A DNA stretch of 64,000 bases from Saccharomycopsis fibuligera x Saccharomycopsis cf. fibuligera (lineage: Eukaryota > Ascomycota > Saccharomycetes > Ascoideales > Saccharomycopsidaceae). The number at the start of each line of letters is the position of its first letter. Positions within the stretch are counted from its first letter, which is position 1. Shown here in pieces: positions 30,801 to 39,479 of this stretch. The stretch covers positions 62,001-126,000 of the forward strand of contig CP012812.1 in NCBI GenBank assembly GCA_001936135.1. Reading direction: 5' to 3'. The translations under genes and the position numbers were made by a program. The notes beneath the pieces are model-generated. The model worked only from the letters and a program-made list of their open reading frames with translations, had not been told where the DNA came from and ran no database searches.

Positions 30801-31302
30801 AATGACAAGCAAAGCTAGTGCAGCAGATTTGCAAATTAATGATGATTCCCTGCTAACAACTACTCTGCTGGTGAATGAGGATCCTACAGCGTCATTGTCG
30901 GCAAATCTAACGGCAAATGCACGCGGCATTTATTCCGGATCTGCCAGCAACAACAATAGCCAAAGCATTGGTAACAACAATAATAATGCCCTACTCTATA
31001 ACAAGGGTCACAATATTAATCAATTTTTGGTGTCACCATCAGAAGACTTGTTTAGCTATGAATATCTATTCCGTCATCCACAGGCAGGTGGTGCTAGTGG
31101 TACGGATAACTTAGCCGCACAAGATTTGGCAAGTTCGCATAGTTTTGCAAGCACTGCTTCGGTGGTGGATGACTACAATAACCAGCTTTGGACAAATCAG
31201 AATAATAACGAGAATAATAATGGAGACGGTGGAAATAGTGAAGATGACGGGACCGGAATTGGATTCGGCATTAGTGGCAGAACCGGCTTTGAAGGGATTT
31301 AG
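27892..31302 (+). CDS. Zn(II)2Cys6 transcription factor, unassigned
   Basis: The protein is 1,136 residues from ATG 27892. The longer frame back to 27841 begins with TTG and is read from CTGT repeats. The zinc cluster is CARCHRLKMKC then CKRCFAAGVEC (C32, C35, C42, C52, C55, C62; spacing C-x2-C-x6-C-x9-C-x2-C-x6-C), followed by a basic linker (RPRKKHK). A Gly-Ser hexanucleotide-coded repeat lies near residue 120. The middle half (about 230-650) is helical, as in fungal regulatory domains. The C-terminal third is Asn-, Gln- and Ser-rich with a poly-Q segment near 905-920, suggestive of activation. It does not match a family member I know well enough to name. DNA target and pathway are unknown. 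Confidence 0.9.
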   Translation: MGKRPIGDQDNSTESPPAIKDFAQKWRQVRACARCHRLKMKCAYEDPTFTSCKRCFAAGVECSPDYDPTSKYKVARPRKKHKIVNIPDFKHLSAYINKLQASSNVVNADCNATNNDTGSGSGSGSGSGSGSGTAGKNNDAGEKLKASLVEEISGLRNVRLQLINFMSQIDNLVSQKQILMKHAEGTPLGSNTPGNHGADRTHQESSQPVSPTLASGVTTPQLPPSIITPQNLPIIPFEKNLVQEIIKLQYLTVDVITEKFEFFKNNLLIYWPIIQLPDSCSVEYLIRNKPLLLLTCIVTSCVTSNDLLLYNILSYYLDINLSHRIFVKGTLNIDIIQCYLILSIWNPPPKKWGTFKHQLHLLTSLNLSLVVDLSSKCEQLLLDKDDDKPLRFADDELIRLFLMVYASCGSLGLSLPKFKLVSWTSSHHLACNYLHNKISASGSNNGIPADQDRTDIFIYYLSRLICIGQEIAVQLENLTAGKLEKHNDPQVISDFIATYEDKLLKLMLDYRLTDPNMQSYENSLVGLTYQQILITIYDHLIYKNLSSSLIFFVSSSLNKRIVSKHTNNAYKSYKLSVQVLKKLIIVCKRLIDNFLFTADKSLHIPTFFNYRPMNSLISLIKAKILIKLLIFELIYEDAKGSVLSNTANDGSALGEIINDELISDISNMDFNLKSFFNHFHKKYEGYANRSTVFEKMFTIVKKMKKLIKLVDTILNRKNPKNQSITVMSNYDNDANIIPVNKNNNINNKNNNNGHTAANEDVQTPSNETIAGFTFHTDENTANSTTAAHAHPGNDTNRQEINLTVTSNLANNDLLNLLYELGKEKAVENIEMFELNEEIRKRRKLVNKRAQSEQQRLQKNSPARKAVEADVENLRNGKLPVSSEDFGVGKMSAASSTNHKQQHLQQLQQQQQQKQKNQQQQQSFNSSTFPIDADSQVNYLFREIFSHNVFDDMINDELNFDTEALPVNASAMTSKASAADLQINDDSLLTTTLLVNEDPTASLSANLTANARGIYSGSASNNNSQSIGNNNNNALLYNKGHNINQFLVSPSEDLFSYEYLFRHPQAGGASGTDNLAAQDLASSHSFASTASVVDDYNNQLWTNQNNNENNNGDGGNSEDDGTGIGFGISGRTGFEGI

Positions 31303-32054
31303 TTTTGGCTAGCTACTTAAGATTAATAATAAGAGTAACCAAAAATGAATTAATTTGGCAGACATAAAATTCGAGAATATGGAGTCTCTGTTAACTGTAA
31401 TCTAAAAAAGAAGCTTTTGCGCGATGTATTTTGTGGTTTTGCAGCATGCATGCTGCAGCATGGCTAATGGGCGCTGGCTAAGCCTCGAGGTTAATCAGCA
31501 AGAAAAAAAAAAAAAAAAAGGAACTGAAGAGAATATCAGCAAGCCACCGGCTGTCAACTGCTTGAAGGCTTGATGATTTGCTTTAGTGTTGAACTAATAC
31601 AGCAAGTAAATATTTCTGCAGGTTTGTATTCGCGTTCGCAATTTTACAACCAGTGATCTACAGCATCGGAAAGTACTTCAGTCTGCTGTTTAAAAAACCA
31701 ATTTTTTTTTTTTCTCTTTTTGGTGTATTATATCCATGCTGCCTCTGAAGATCATAAAATTCATTCGAATTCTTTCTAGGCGAACAATTATGTATATAGG
31801 AGTATTATATGTACATGCGTGACATGAAAGAGAAAAATAAACCATGGAACAGGACAAGATAACAAAATGGTGAGTGAGGGAAAATAAAGACAAATAATTA
31901 TGAAGAAAGAAAAAAAGTACTCGTGGTGCAAATTGAAGCAAACATGAAAGTAAGTAAAACATGGGTTAAAAAATAAAGATAAGCAATAGTGATAAGAACT
32001 TGAACTGTGGCGACGTTAATTAAATGTTGGTATTCCAACATATTCTCTCTAGCT
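31303..32054. other. Convergent 3' region between the zinc-cluster gene and MSS51
   Basis: About 750 bp lie between convergent stop codons. There is an A17-like run near 31502-31519, a GCATGCATGCTGCAGCATG word near 31444-31462, and otherwise AT-rich sequence. No gene was seen. Confidence 0.5.
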
Positions 32055-33332
32055 TTAGTTTTGACGAACAGCATGGTAACGTTTACCTCTGAAACCAAAG
32101 ATCTGTTGGTTGAATTGGTACACCTCCTGTGGATCCATATCGTTCAATTCCCACTTGGTGGAACCAAATACGTTATTACTTCTTTCAAAAAGAATGTCCA
32201 TCTTGTCCTTGAAATTCTCTTCGAGCCATACGTAATCACTAATAGAATCTCTTTCATGGTAACCAGTAACAAAAACTGGACACTTAGATTCAAGCAACCC
32301 GTCAACGGTATTCAACCAATTATTGTGGTTAGATTCAGTGGCTCCGAAACCTGGATGGAAAATGAAGAAAGAGTCCAAGTATGGGTCATATGGAAAGAAA
32401 TCTTGAGCTTGGTGAAAAACATGGAAGTAGTCAGTATGATACACGAGTCCCAAACTTGGATCGATTCTTCTAACAATTGGGGTTGAGCTTATTTCAACTG
32501 TTTGTTTATTTGAATTCAAGTAACATTCTGGGCCAATGAAATGAATATCAATAGCGTTTTCTGGGAACAAGTAACTCAATTGTTTCCAAACATGTGGAGG
32601 CAATTGAGATTCTGCTCTAGCCCCAATAATAAAAACTCTCATTGGTCTGTCTTTGAGGGAAGTAGTGGCTCTTTGTGGTGGATACAATGTGTAACGTAAA
32701 GCAGCTAAGGATTTCAAACCTTCAAGGGTTACTGGACCCTTTGGTTCAAGAGCGTATGGAGAGAACTGATGCAAAATAGAACCAATTGTTATTGGATATG
32801 ATAACATCTTGGTAATGGCTGCCAATTGAAATTCACTGTCCATAGAGTAGAAAGATCTCGTGTATAAGAAGGTGTCCCAATTGGAGAAATTTAATGCTCT
32901 GTCGAAATCTTGATCCGCTGGAAAGTTGAATTCAGGGAATGGTCTGCCAGATCTAAGATCGTGTTCGTAAATGTTGACTTTTTTCAACTGATCGTATCTA
33001 CGAGAGTTGTGATAATCGGTATCGGCTTCCCATGCTTCTTGCGAGTGGTGGGTTGGTATTCCAGAGATTGGACAAGTGTAATTGATTTCTTTGTGCGTTA
33101 CCGGACATTTAGCATTAGCTTTAATCAATGCAGCTCTAGTTCTCAAGTCTGTGGATGGAGAGGAATCCCATGGATGGAATCTGTTTTCTGGAGTAGGGTC
33201 ATCAGGGGAAGGCGGTGGGTCCAAGCCAAAGACATTTCTGACAAAATTTGCTATTGGTCTGGTGGAGGTTTTTGAACAGGCTAAGGATCTGGAAAAGTGG
33301 CCCTGGTTCTTTATCACTGCGGAAAACAACAT
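32055..33332 (-). CDS. MSS51: Mss51, translational activator of COX1 and assembly factor
   Basis: The protein is 425 residues (436 in S. cerevisiae). It promotes translation of mitochondrial COX1 mRNA and binds new Cox1 on the inner membrane, coupling synthesis to cytochrome oxidase assembly. It has a basic mitochondrial presequence (SRSLACSKTSTRPIANFVR). Conserved blocks include NYTCPISGIPTHHSQEAW, VNIYEHDLRSGRPFPEF, FYTRSFYSMDSEFQLAA, SYPITIGSILHQFSPY and GSTKWELNDMDPQEVYQFN. Two Cys-Pro motifs (C76-P77, C87-P88) correspond to the heme regulatory motifs through which yeast Mss51 responds to heme. No CTG codon occurs. It is divergent from OCT1, another mitochondrial gene. Confidence 0.97.
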   Translation of the reverse strand: MLFSAVIKNQGHFSRSLACSKTSTRPIANFVRNVFGLDPPPSPDDPTPENRFHPWDSSPSTDLRTRAALIKANAKCPVTHKEINYTCPISGIPTHHSQEAWEADTDYHNSRRYDQLKKVNIYEHDLRSGRPFPEFNFPADQDFDRALNFSNWDTFLYTRSFYSMDSEFQLAAITKMLSYPITIGSILHQFSPYALEPKGPVTLEGLKSLAALRYTLYPPQRATTSLKDRPMRVFIIGARAESQLPPHVWKQLSYLFPENAIDIHFIGPECYLNSNKQTVEISSTPIVRRIDPSLGLVYHTDYFHVFHQAQDFFPYDPYLDSFFIFHPGFGATESNHNNWLNTVDGLLESKCPVFVTGYHERDSISDYVWLEENFKDKMDILFERSNNVFGSTKWELNDMDPQEVYQFNQQIFGFRGKRYHAVRQN

Positions 33333-33817
33333 GGTGACTATTGATGGCTTGATTGGGTGTATCGGGAATTGGTGATTTGGGTAAAATATCTGCTGTAGGG
33401 GTTTGAAGTGGGTGGTCTGTGAAAGATGGTGAAGCTGTATTTTCTTTCAACTTATTTCTGTAATTCGCGTTTCAAACAACCTGCAATACAATTAGTTCAC
33501 CGCTGTAACAAAGTCTCTAAAGCACACTACTGTAACAAAGTCTCTAAATCACACTGTCCTGAGTATACTATTTTGTTGCTGGTCTTCGCTTTTCTGCGCT
33601 TCTCTTCTCTTGCTTGATTGATTGACTGAATGAAAGCATAAAATTTTCACCATGACATTTTCAATCACATGACCAGTCAGCTGATGCTTCAGCTGCTCAG
33701 GCGCTCAACATCGCCATTCAATGGTACTCGCCAGTAAAACTACTCCAATAAATAATACAACATGGTCCGTCAGAATAACAGTCAAACATTCCACGATAGA
33801 GACACAGAAACCACCAA
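33333..33817. promoter_or_regulatory. Bidirectional promoter of MSS51 and OCT1
   Basis: A 485 bp spacer between two outward-facing genes for mitochondrial proteins. It contains a tandem 27-bp duplication at 33503-33556. No other gene was seen. Confidence 0.6.
33503..33556. repeat. Two tandem 27-bp repeats
   Basis: Copies start at 33503 and 33530. Each begins CTGTAACAAAGTCTCTAAA and they differ at two positions (20 and 27). Confidence 0.95.
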
Positions 33818-36652
33818 ATGTTGAAATACACTGCCAGTCTAGGTCGCAGCTCTGCAGCTGTCAGACTTCGCAGCTCATGGTCTCGCTCACTATCGTCCTC
33901 CGTCATCTTCCACTCGCCATCGCCATCTCCAACACTACTAAGCCAAACAGTAGCGGACAATGACTTGAAGCAAATATTTGACAATGAAGCATACTGGAAA
34001 TCCATAGTTAATGCACCCTCTGACAAATCTAAACTCAGTTCTCTTCCTCAACTTCCACAGAATCCAGACTTTTACCACAGCTTTGCCTCCAAGCTCAACA
34101 TCTTCCATAAATCTGCTTCTAGTAATGCAGCGGAAACCGGCTTGTTCAAAAACCCATATTTGACATCCCCAGCAGGCTTGCAATATTTCACGGATACTAT
34201 GCTTCAAAATGCAGAAAAAATCGTTGATAATTTAGTCAGCGATACTTCTGACTTTGGTCTTCGCCATTATGTCAAAAACTTGGATACTTTGAGCGATATC
34301 TTATGTAAAGTCATTGATCTTTGCGAATTCATTAGAATTTCCCATCCTAATCCTAAATTCTTGGAAATTGCTCAACATTGTCATGAAAGAATGTTTAACT
34401 ACATGAACAAACTTAATACTAATGTTGATTTGTACTTTATCCTTAATGATTTGTTGAACAGTCCTGCAAAACTGCACATAAAGGCTAACCTTAGTGATGA
34501 GGAAGTTGTGGTTGGTGAGCTCTTATTAGCCGATTTCAAAAAATCCGGAATCGACAAAGACGACAAGACTAGAAACTTATTTATTGAATTATCTTCGAGA
34601 ATATCAATTATTGGGCAATATTTTAATAACAATACGTTTGACTTGAAAGATGATAAGATCATTATCAACAAGGAAAGCTTGTCTTCGGGCTTGCCTAAAG
34701 AAACATTAACTCAAATCATTTCGGAGATAGGAACAATTTCAACTAGAGGAACCAAAATCAAATTCCCAGTCAACTCACACATTTCATTTTTGCTTTTAAA
34801 ATCTTGTTCTGATGAACTGATTAGAAAGAAGATCTGGGTCGCATTGAATACTTCTTCAGATAAGCAAATACAGTTGCTTGAGCTCATGTTAAACTACCGC
34901 AAGATCTTAGCTAACAAACTTAACTACGAAAATTTTAACGAATATCAGTTAGAAGACAAAATGGCCAAGAACTCAAGAAATGTTTTGGTATTTTTGAAAA
35001 ATTTAGAGAAAAAAATCAAACCTTTGTGTGTGGCAGAGTTGAAAAAATTGGCTGCATTGAAAATGAAAGATTTTGAAAAGAACAAAAATTTGGTTAACGT
35101 GAAAGAATACAGTAAAATTATTGATAATTTTGAAGAAAAAATGAGAAACAGAAGCTTAAGTGATGAAGAAGTGATAAAATTCATTAGACCTTGGGATAGA
35201 GAATATTTAATTGACAAATTGCTCATTAATAAACGTCGAAAAGAACTATTACCCCTTACCAACAATGACAGCAGTGCCAGCACCATAGCCAAAAGTAATA
35301 CCGAAACATCTTTGCAAAACCAACCAATATCTAATTTCTTCTCTCTAGGCACGGTTTTATCCAATTTATCCAAGTTTTTAACCCACATTTACGGAGTGAA
35401 ATTCAAAATTGATAAACCATTAAAAGGCGAAATTTGGCACAATGATGTGCGAAAATTGCTAGTAGTAAACTCTAAAGATGAAAACGATATTATTGGGATA
35501 ATTTACCTCGATCTTTTTGAAAGATTGGGCAAATCACTTAATCCTGCACATTTCACTATCGTGTGTTCTAGAAAAATTAGTAATGAGAATGAGATTAAAA
35601 ATTGTGATATTTTGAATGAGCCAAAAATTAAGGAACTCACTGAGGAAGAAAACAATGAGACTCAAAAGGAAAACAATGAAGTGAAATACATTCAATGTGT
35701 GAGAAACTCGAATGACGAAATTTATCAATTGCCAATAATCACCTTAGTTTGTAATTTCTCTAAAAGCGTCAAAGAAATCAACAACAGTTTTGAAAGAATT
35801 TCATTGCTTACATTAACAGAAGTTGAAACCCTTTTTCACGAAATTGGACACTCTCTCCACTCAATGTTTGGTAAAACTGACTTGCATAACGTTAGTGGTA
35901 CTAGATGTTTAACAGATTTTGTTGAATTGCCAAGTATTTTAATGGAGACCTTCAGTAAAGATGCAAGAGTGTTGAAGTTTTTGAGTGAACATCATGCGGT
36001 GCAGTTTAATAATACCAAGAGCAATAACTCGAGTACAGATGTTGCTGTCAAAGACTTGGAAGACAAGTTTAAAGACAACTTGATTAACTTACATCAAAAT
36101 GAAAACGACGTACTCAAATACTGTGACATTTACTCGCAACTCAAAATGGCATACTTGGACCAGCAACTATATTTGAAGACTCCACAGCCAGTGTTATTGC
36201 AGCCAAGTCAAAATGGTGGTCAAAGACAAGGAAAAATTGTTCAAGTTGGCGCAGCCAATAGTGACCTAATCACCATCGACACCCTTGACCGTTTAGTCGC
36301 TTCCAATCTTGACTATTCCAAACAAATATATCATGATGTTGAAAAAGAATTGCAAATATTTGCTGATGAAGAATCTACATGGTATGGTAAATTTGGTCAT
36401 TTGTTTACTTATGGAGCCACTTATTATACTTATTTATTTGATCGTGCTATAAGTTCTAAAATTTATAAAGATTTGTTTTTACAAGATCCTTTCAATCATC
36501 AAAATGGGAAAATTTTCAAAGATAGCGTGTTGAAGTGGGGCGGGAGTAAGAATCCATGGGAATGCATTGCTGAGTGTCTTGAGGAGCCAAAATTGAAAAA
36601 GGGAGATGAACAAAGTATGAAGTTGATTGGTGAGGTAGATGATGTAAAATGA
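33818..36652 (+). CDS. OCT1: Mitochondrial intermediate peptidase (M3 family metallopeptidase)
   Basis: The protein is 944 residues. It removes an octapeptide from imported matrix precursors after the main processing protease. The N-terminus is Arg/Ser-rich and amphipathic (MLKYTASLGRSSAAVRLRSS), fitting matrix targeting. The zinc site is FHEIGHSLH, with His674, Glu675 and His678. GTRCLTDFVELPSILME follows with the third ligand, as in the family. TWYGKFGHLFTYGATYYTYLFDRAIS is the conserved C-terminal block. At 944 residues it is longer than the yeast enzyme (about 770). The extra length includes polar inserts near residues 480-510 (Asn/Ser/Thr) and 585-625 (Glu/Asn/Lys), outside the catalytic motifs. 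It shares a promoter with MSS51. Confidence 0.96.
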   Translation: MLKYTASLGRSSAAVRLRSSWSRSLSSSVIFHSPSPSPTLLSQTVADNDLKQIFDNEAYWKSIVNAPSDKSKLSSLPQLPQNPDFYHSFASKLNIFHKSASSNAAETGLFKNPYLTSPAGLQYFTDTMLQNAEKIVDNLVSDTSDFGLRHYVKNLDTLSDILCKVIDLCEFIRISHPNPKFLEIAQHCHERMFNYMNKLNTNVDLYFILNDLLNSPAKLHIKANLSDEEVVVGELLLADFKKSGIDKDDKTRNLFIELSSRISIIGQYFNNNTFDLKDDKIIINKESLSSGLPKETLTQIISEIGTISTRGTKIKFPVNSHISFLLLKSCSDELIRKKIWVALNTSSDKQIQLLELMLNYRKILANKLNYENFNEYQLEDKMAKNSRNVLVFLKNLEKKIKPLCVAELKKLAALKMKDFEKNKNLVNVKEYSKIIDNFEEKMRNRSLSDEEVIKFIRPWDREYLIDKLLINKRRKELLPLTNNDSSASTIAKSNTETSLQNQPISNFFSLGTVLSNLSKFLTHIYGVKFKIDKPLKGEIWHNDVRKLLVVNSKDENDIIGIIYLDLFERLGKSLNPAHFTIVCSRKISNENEIKNCDILNEPKIKELTEEENNETQKENNEVKYIQCVRNSNDEIYQLPIITLVCNFSKSVKEINNSFERISLLTLTEVETLFHEIGHSLHSMFGKTDLHNVSGTRCLTDFVELPSILMETFSKDARVLKFLSEHHAVQFNNTKSNNSSTDVAVKDLEDKFKDNLINLHQNENDVLKYCDIYSQLKMAYLDQQLYLKTPQPVLLQPSQNGGQRQGKIVQVGAANSDLITIDTLDRLVASNLDYSKQIYHDVEKELQIFADEESTWYGKFGHLFTYGATYYTYLFDRAISSKIYKDLFLQDPFNHQNGKIFKDSVLKWGGSKNPWECIAECLEEPKLKKGDEQSMKLIGEVDDVK

Positions 36653-37645
36653 GATGACTTGGATTATTTTGGTATTACAAAAAGTAATTTAAATAAAATA
36701 AAGAAATAAAGAAATAAAGAAATAAAAAAAAAAAAAAAAAAAGGGTAAAAATGAATACAAATTACATTTTTATTGCATCTGATTATTGCATTCAATGATT
36801 TTATTCCGGGATTTGTATATAGTAAATAGACAAAGATGTATTACATGGACTAAAGTTTGTTGTAGAGGGTGCACACAGCGTCTATAGATTTTTGTTGCCT
36901 ACTAGAATGCCTATACAAAATAGGGAGATACCCCTACCCCATTTTGCTACGCCCAAGAATCCGTTTGACGACGAAATTTAATAGCTCTCAACAAAATTTA
37001 GTTTTACGAGGTATTTCAAATTTTTCGACCACTGGTAGACCCTATTTTTATTTAGCCTATGACCTATTTAGCATGTCATGTAATGATTACATGAAAGTTT
37101 TAAAGATTCTACATGCAATAATTTTCAACATCTACTACATATCATGTAGAGCTCTTCATAAAAGTTTTAAAAAACATCAACTTTATGTCATCTTGTTACT
37201 CTTTGACTCTATGTAGCCTCTCACACTTCCTCACTCTCTTCTAAACTTTAAGAATTCTACCGCAGCTTTCTTTTTATCGACACGAATCGAAGACTGCAAA
37301 AGAATATAGATAAATTTTTCGGGCGTATGCTTAACCTATCAACTTATCCACAATTGTCATAACTCATTATTGGCGGGAACGCATTATATACTTCTCTGAA
37401 GTGTTGTCGTGCTTGCTATGCACTATTTTTGCTGTTAAAATACTAAAATGCTAACTTAAATTAGACAAGTTTTTGTCATTGGTATATTTGTTTCACAATT
37501 TTGGCATCTACCTTGGCTTTTTTCTTTCAAGAAATATCTTCATGTTTCTCGCTTTATTTTTTTCGATTAGTCGCAATAGGCACAACCATAAAAGACCTCA
37601 CCTTCTTTGGCGCTCTTGCTTCTTGAGACTTTGCTAAAAGAAACT
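36653..37645. other. Convergent 3' region between OCT1 and PEX7
   Basis: AAATAAAG-type units repeat at about 36690-36740 just after OCT1, likely part of its 3' end signals. A 17-bp palindrome (two CATGTAAT/ATTACATG arms around G) lies at 37077-37093. The open frame at 36869-37216 has no recognisable features and is not called. Confidence 0.5.
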
Positions 37646-38752
37646 CTACCTCTTCGTATTCCACACATAAACCATCTCATCCCATCCAGTAGTCACCACC
37701 CAACCTGGTTCACCCCAAAGGGACCAATCACCGCCAATAACAAACTCCTTATGCATATTGAAACTTTTCAAACAACCAGAAGCATTGTTCAATCTTCTAC
37801 CAGACCGAGATTTGCTATCAGTAGGATCCTCCCAAACTTTGGCCGACATGTCATAACTGCTACTTAACAACTCACCACTAGAGTGAGGTGACCACACGAC
37901 ATTTCTAACAGCAAAATGATGGCCCATTATTTCATATTGTGGTGTTGGACCATTATTTACTGATTGAGGGAATGGGTTAGTGATCATTCGCATGTCCCAG
38001 ATCCTAATGCTTTTATCCACCCCCGCGGTGGCAAGTACAGTGGAACGGTACTTGTTGAAATCCAAACTAAGACATTCAAGACCATTATGAGCAAGTATAT
38101 CCATCTGTAAAGGTCGTGGGGCTCGCACGTCCCATAATTGTAACCTAGATGAAGCATTGACTGAAGCAATGAGGGTAGGATTATGCGGGGAGAATTTTGC
38201 TTGGTAAACGCATTGCTTATGAGTTAAGTTGGCACCTGGCTTGTTGCTGGTGGTTAAAGGCACGGTGGATGGTTTCGTATCGATATGATTATGACCTTCG
38301 AGGAAAGTGTTTGCATTGGACAGAAGAGTCAATATGCTCCGTTTCAAATGCGGCAGCCAAAGTTTGATATTACCATCCCACGAACTTGAAATGAAATTTT
38401 GTTTGTCAATGAGATTCCAGTTTACGGAAAACACTTCCTTGTGATGTTCATTCCAAGCAGCTACGGGGAATTGATCAACTTTGCAGTCAAATAGTTTGAT
38501 AGAACCATCACCTGAAGCAGTGACTACTTGATTTTCATTGAGCTCTGACCAAGCAAGATCAAAAAGGCCATCTTGGGTGTCGTATATTTTGTCCTGGGTA
38601 ATCTGCCCTGTTGGTTGAATGGTTAAGACGTAAAGACGGCCATTACCAGCAAGTCCATAGTTGGTGGAGGTGGCCACGGCGATTTTGTTATCGTAGAATG
38701 AAGAATATTTAGCGGCGAACCCGCTGTGACCAGTGGTTCTGAACGAGAGCAT
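37646..38752 (-). CDS. PEX7: Pex7, PTS2 receptor for peroxisomal import (WD40)
   Basis: The protein is 368 residues forming a seven-bladed WD40 propeller. It binds the N-terminal PTS2 signal of enzymes such as 3-ketoacyl-CoA thiolase and carries them to the peroxisome. The start MLSFRTTGHSGFAAKYSSFYDNKIAVATS and the later LFDLAWSE, QVVTASGDGSIKLFD, NWNLIDKQNFISSSWDGNIKLW, QLWDVRAP and SIRIWDMRM match Pex7 closely. It ends at the last blade (TTGWDEMVYVWNTKR). Length agrees with yeast Pex7 (375). Confidence 0.96.
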   Translation of the reverse strand: MLSFRTTGHSGFAAKYSSFYDNKIAVATSTNYGLAGNGRLYVLTIQPTGQITQDKIYDTQDGLFDLAWSELNENQVVTASGDGSIKLFDCKVDQFPVAAWNEHHKEVFSVNWNLIDKQNFISSSWDGNIKLWLPHLKRSILTLLSNANTFLEGHNHIDTKPSTVPLTTSNKPGANLTHKQCVYQAKFSPHNPTLIASVNASSRLQLWDVRAPRPLQMDILAHNGLECLSLDFNKYRSTVLATAGVDKSIRIWDMRMITNPFPQSVNNGPTPQYEIMGHHFAVRNVVWSPHSSGELLSSSYDMSAKVWEDPTDSKSRSGRRLNNASGCLKSFNMHKEFVIGGDWSLWGEPGWVVTTGWDEMVYVWNTKR

Positions 38753-39014
38753 TATTTGGTTGAATGTGTAGGAATATTGAAATATTGATTGGTGCTGTCA
38801 AGGATGATGGACTGATTGACTATATAGTTGCCATAAAGAACGTCTCACCATACAGAGTCCCCATTCGCCCAGCGCAGGGGCTTGTAACCGCTCCCGTTCC
38901 CAACATGAGCATACTACGCGAGTTATTCGATGTTACAGAGGTAAAAGGGCAGTGAAAATGCATTGAAAGATATAAATACTATTCAGTTAGCTACTTATAG
39001 AAAAAGGCTAACGT

Positions 39015-39479
39015 TTAAAGTAGTTGAAAGATATTTTTCCCGACAAGCTCCAGCCGCTTGCGGTGGAGGTTGTAGTGGGAAAACAGTAGCTGGTACTTGC
39101 TGACAGTCTGGTCAACAATCTCGCGGTGATAGCTGTCAATATTACCATTGCACTGCTTGTATTTTTTGCCAAACTCAACGAAGTTTACTTTCCGATTAGT
39201 GTAGAACTGCTCAGTGTAGCGTCCAGGGCGAATGTCGAGAAGATTATTAAATATAACGGTGAATGGTTGCAAATGGTGACTGGTGGAGTCCATGCAAAGG
39301 CGGAAGCGAAGTGACCGCATGGCAAGCTGGTAAGCATTTTGTCTGAACTCTTTCTGTTCAACTACTTTCTGGGAGGTTATCAAGTGGAAGGGATTGAAAT
39401 CAAGACTGCGACGGTGTACGCTGGCACTGAGGCAGAGCGTAATTATCGAGAGAAGGAAGAGTATAGGCTGTATTCTCAT
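39015..39479 (-). CDS. Small secreted protein, unrecognised
   Basis: The protein is 154 residues from the ATG at 39479. The frame is open 25 codons further upstream to 39554, but only this start puts a clear signal peptide first (MRIQPILFLLSIITLCLSAS). HRRS just after it could be a Kex2-like dibasic site. The mature part is about 130 residues, basic, with only two cysteines (about residues 61 and 109), no TM and no GPI tail. I recognise no family. A run of TA repeats near 39637-39652 could serve as a TATA region. It lies 262 bp upstream of PEX7 on the same strand. It could be lineage-specific. Confidence 0.6.
   Translation of the reverse strand: MRIQPILFLLSIITLCLSASVHRRSLDFNPFHLITSQKVVEQKEFRQNAYQLAMRSLRFRLCMDSTSHHLQPFTVIFNNLLDIRPGRYTEQFYTNRKVNFVEFGKKYKQCNGNIDSYHREIVDQTVSKYQLLFSHYNLHRKRLELVGKNIFQLL

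Noticed and set aside
36869-37216. 115-codon open frame between OCT1 and PEX7
   Set aside because: Hydrophobic chance frame in AT-rich DNA, no signal peptide or motif.
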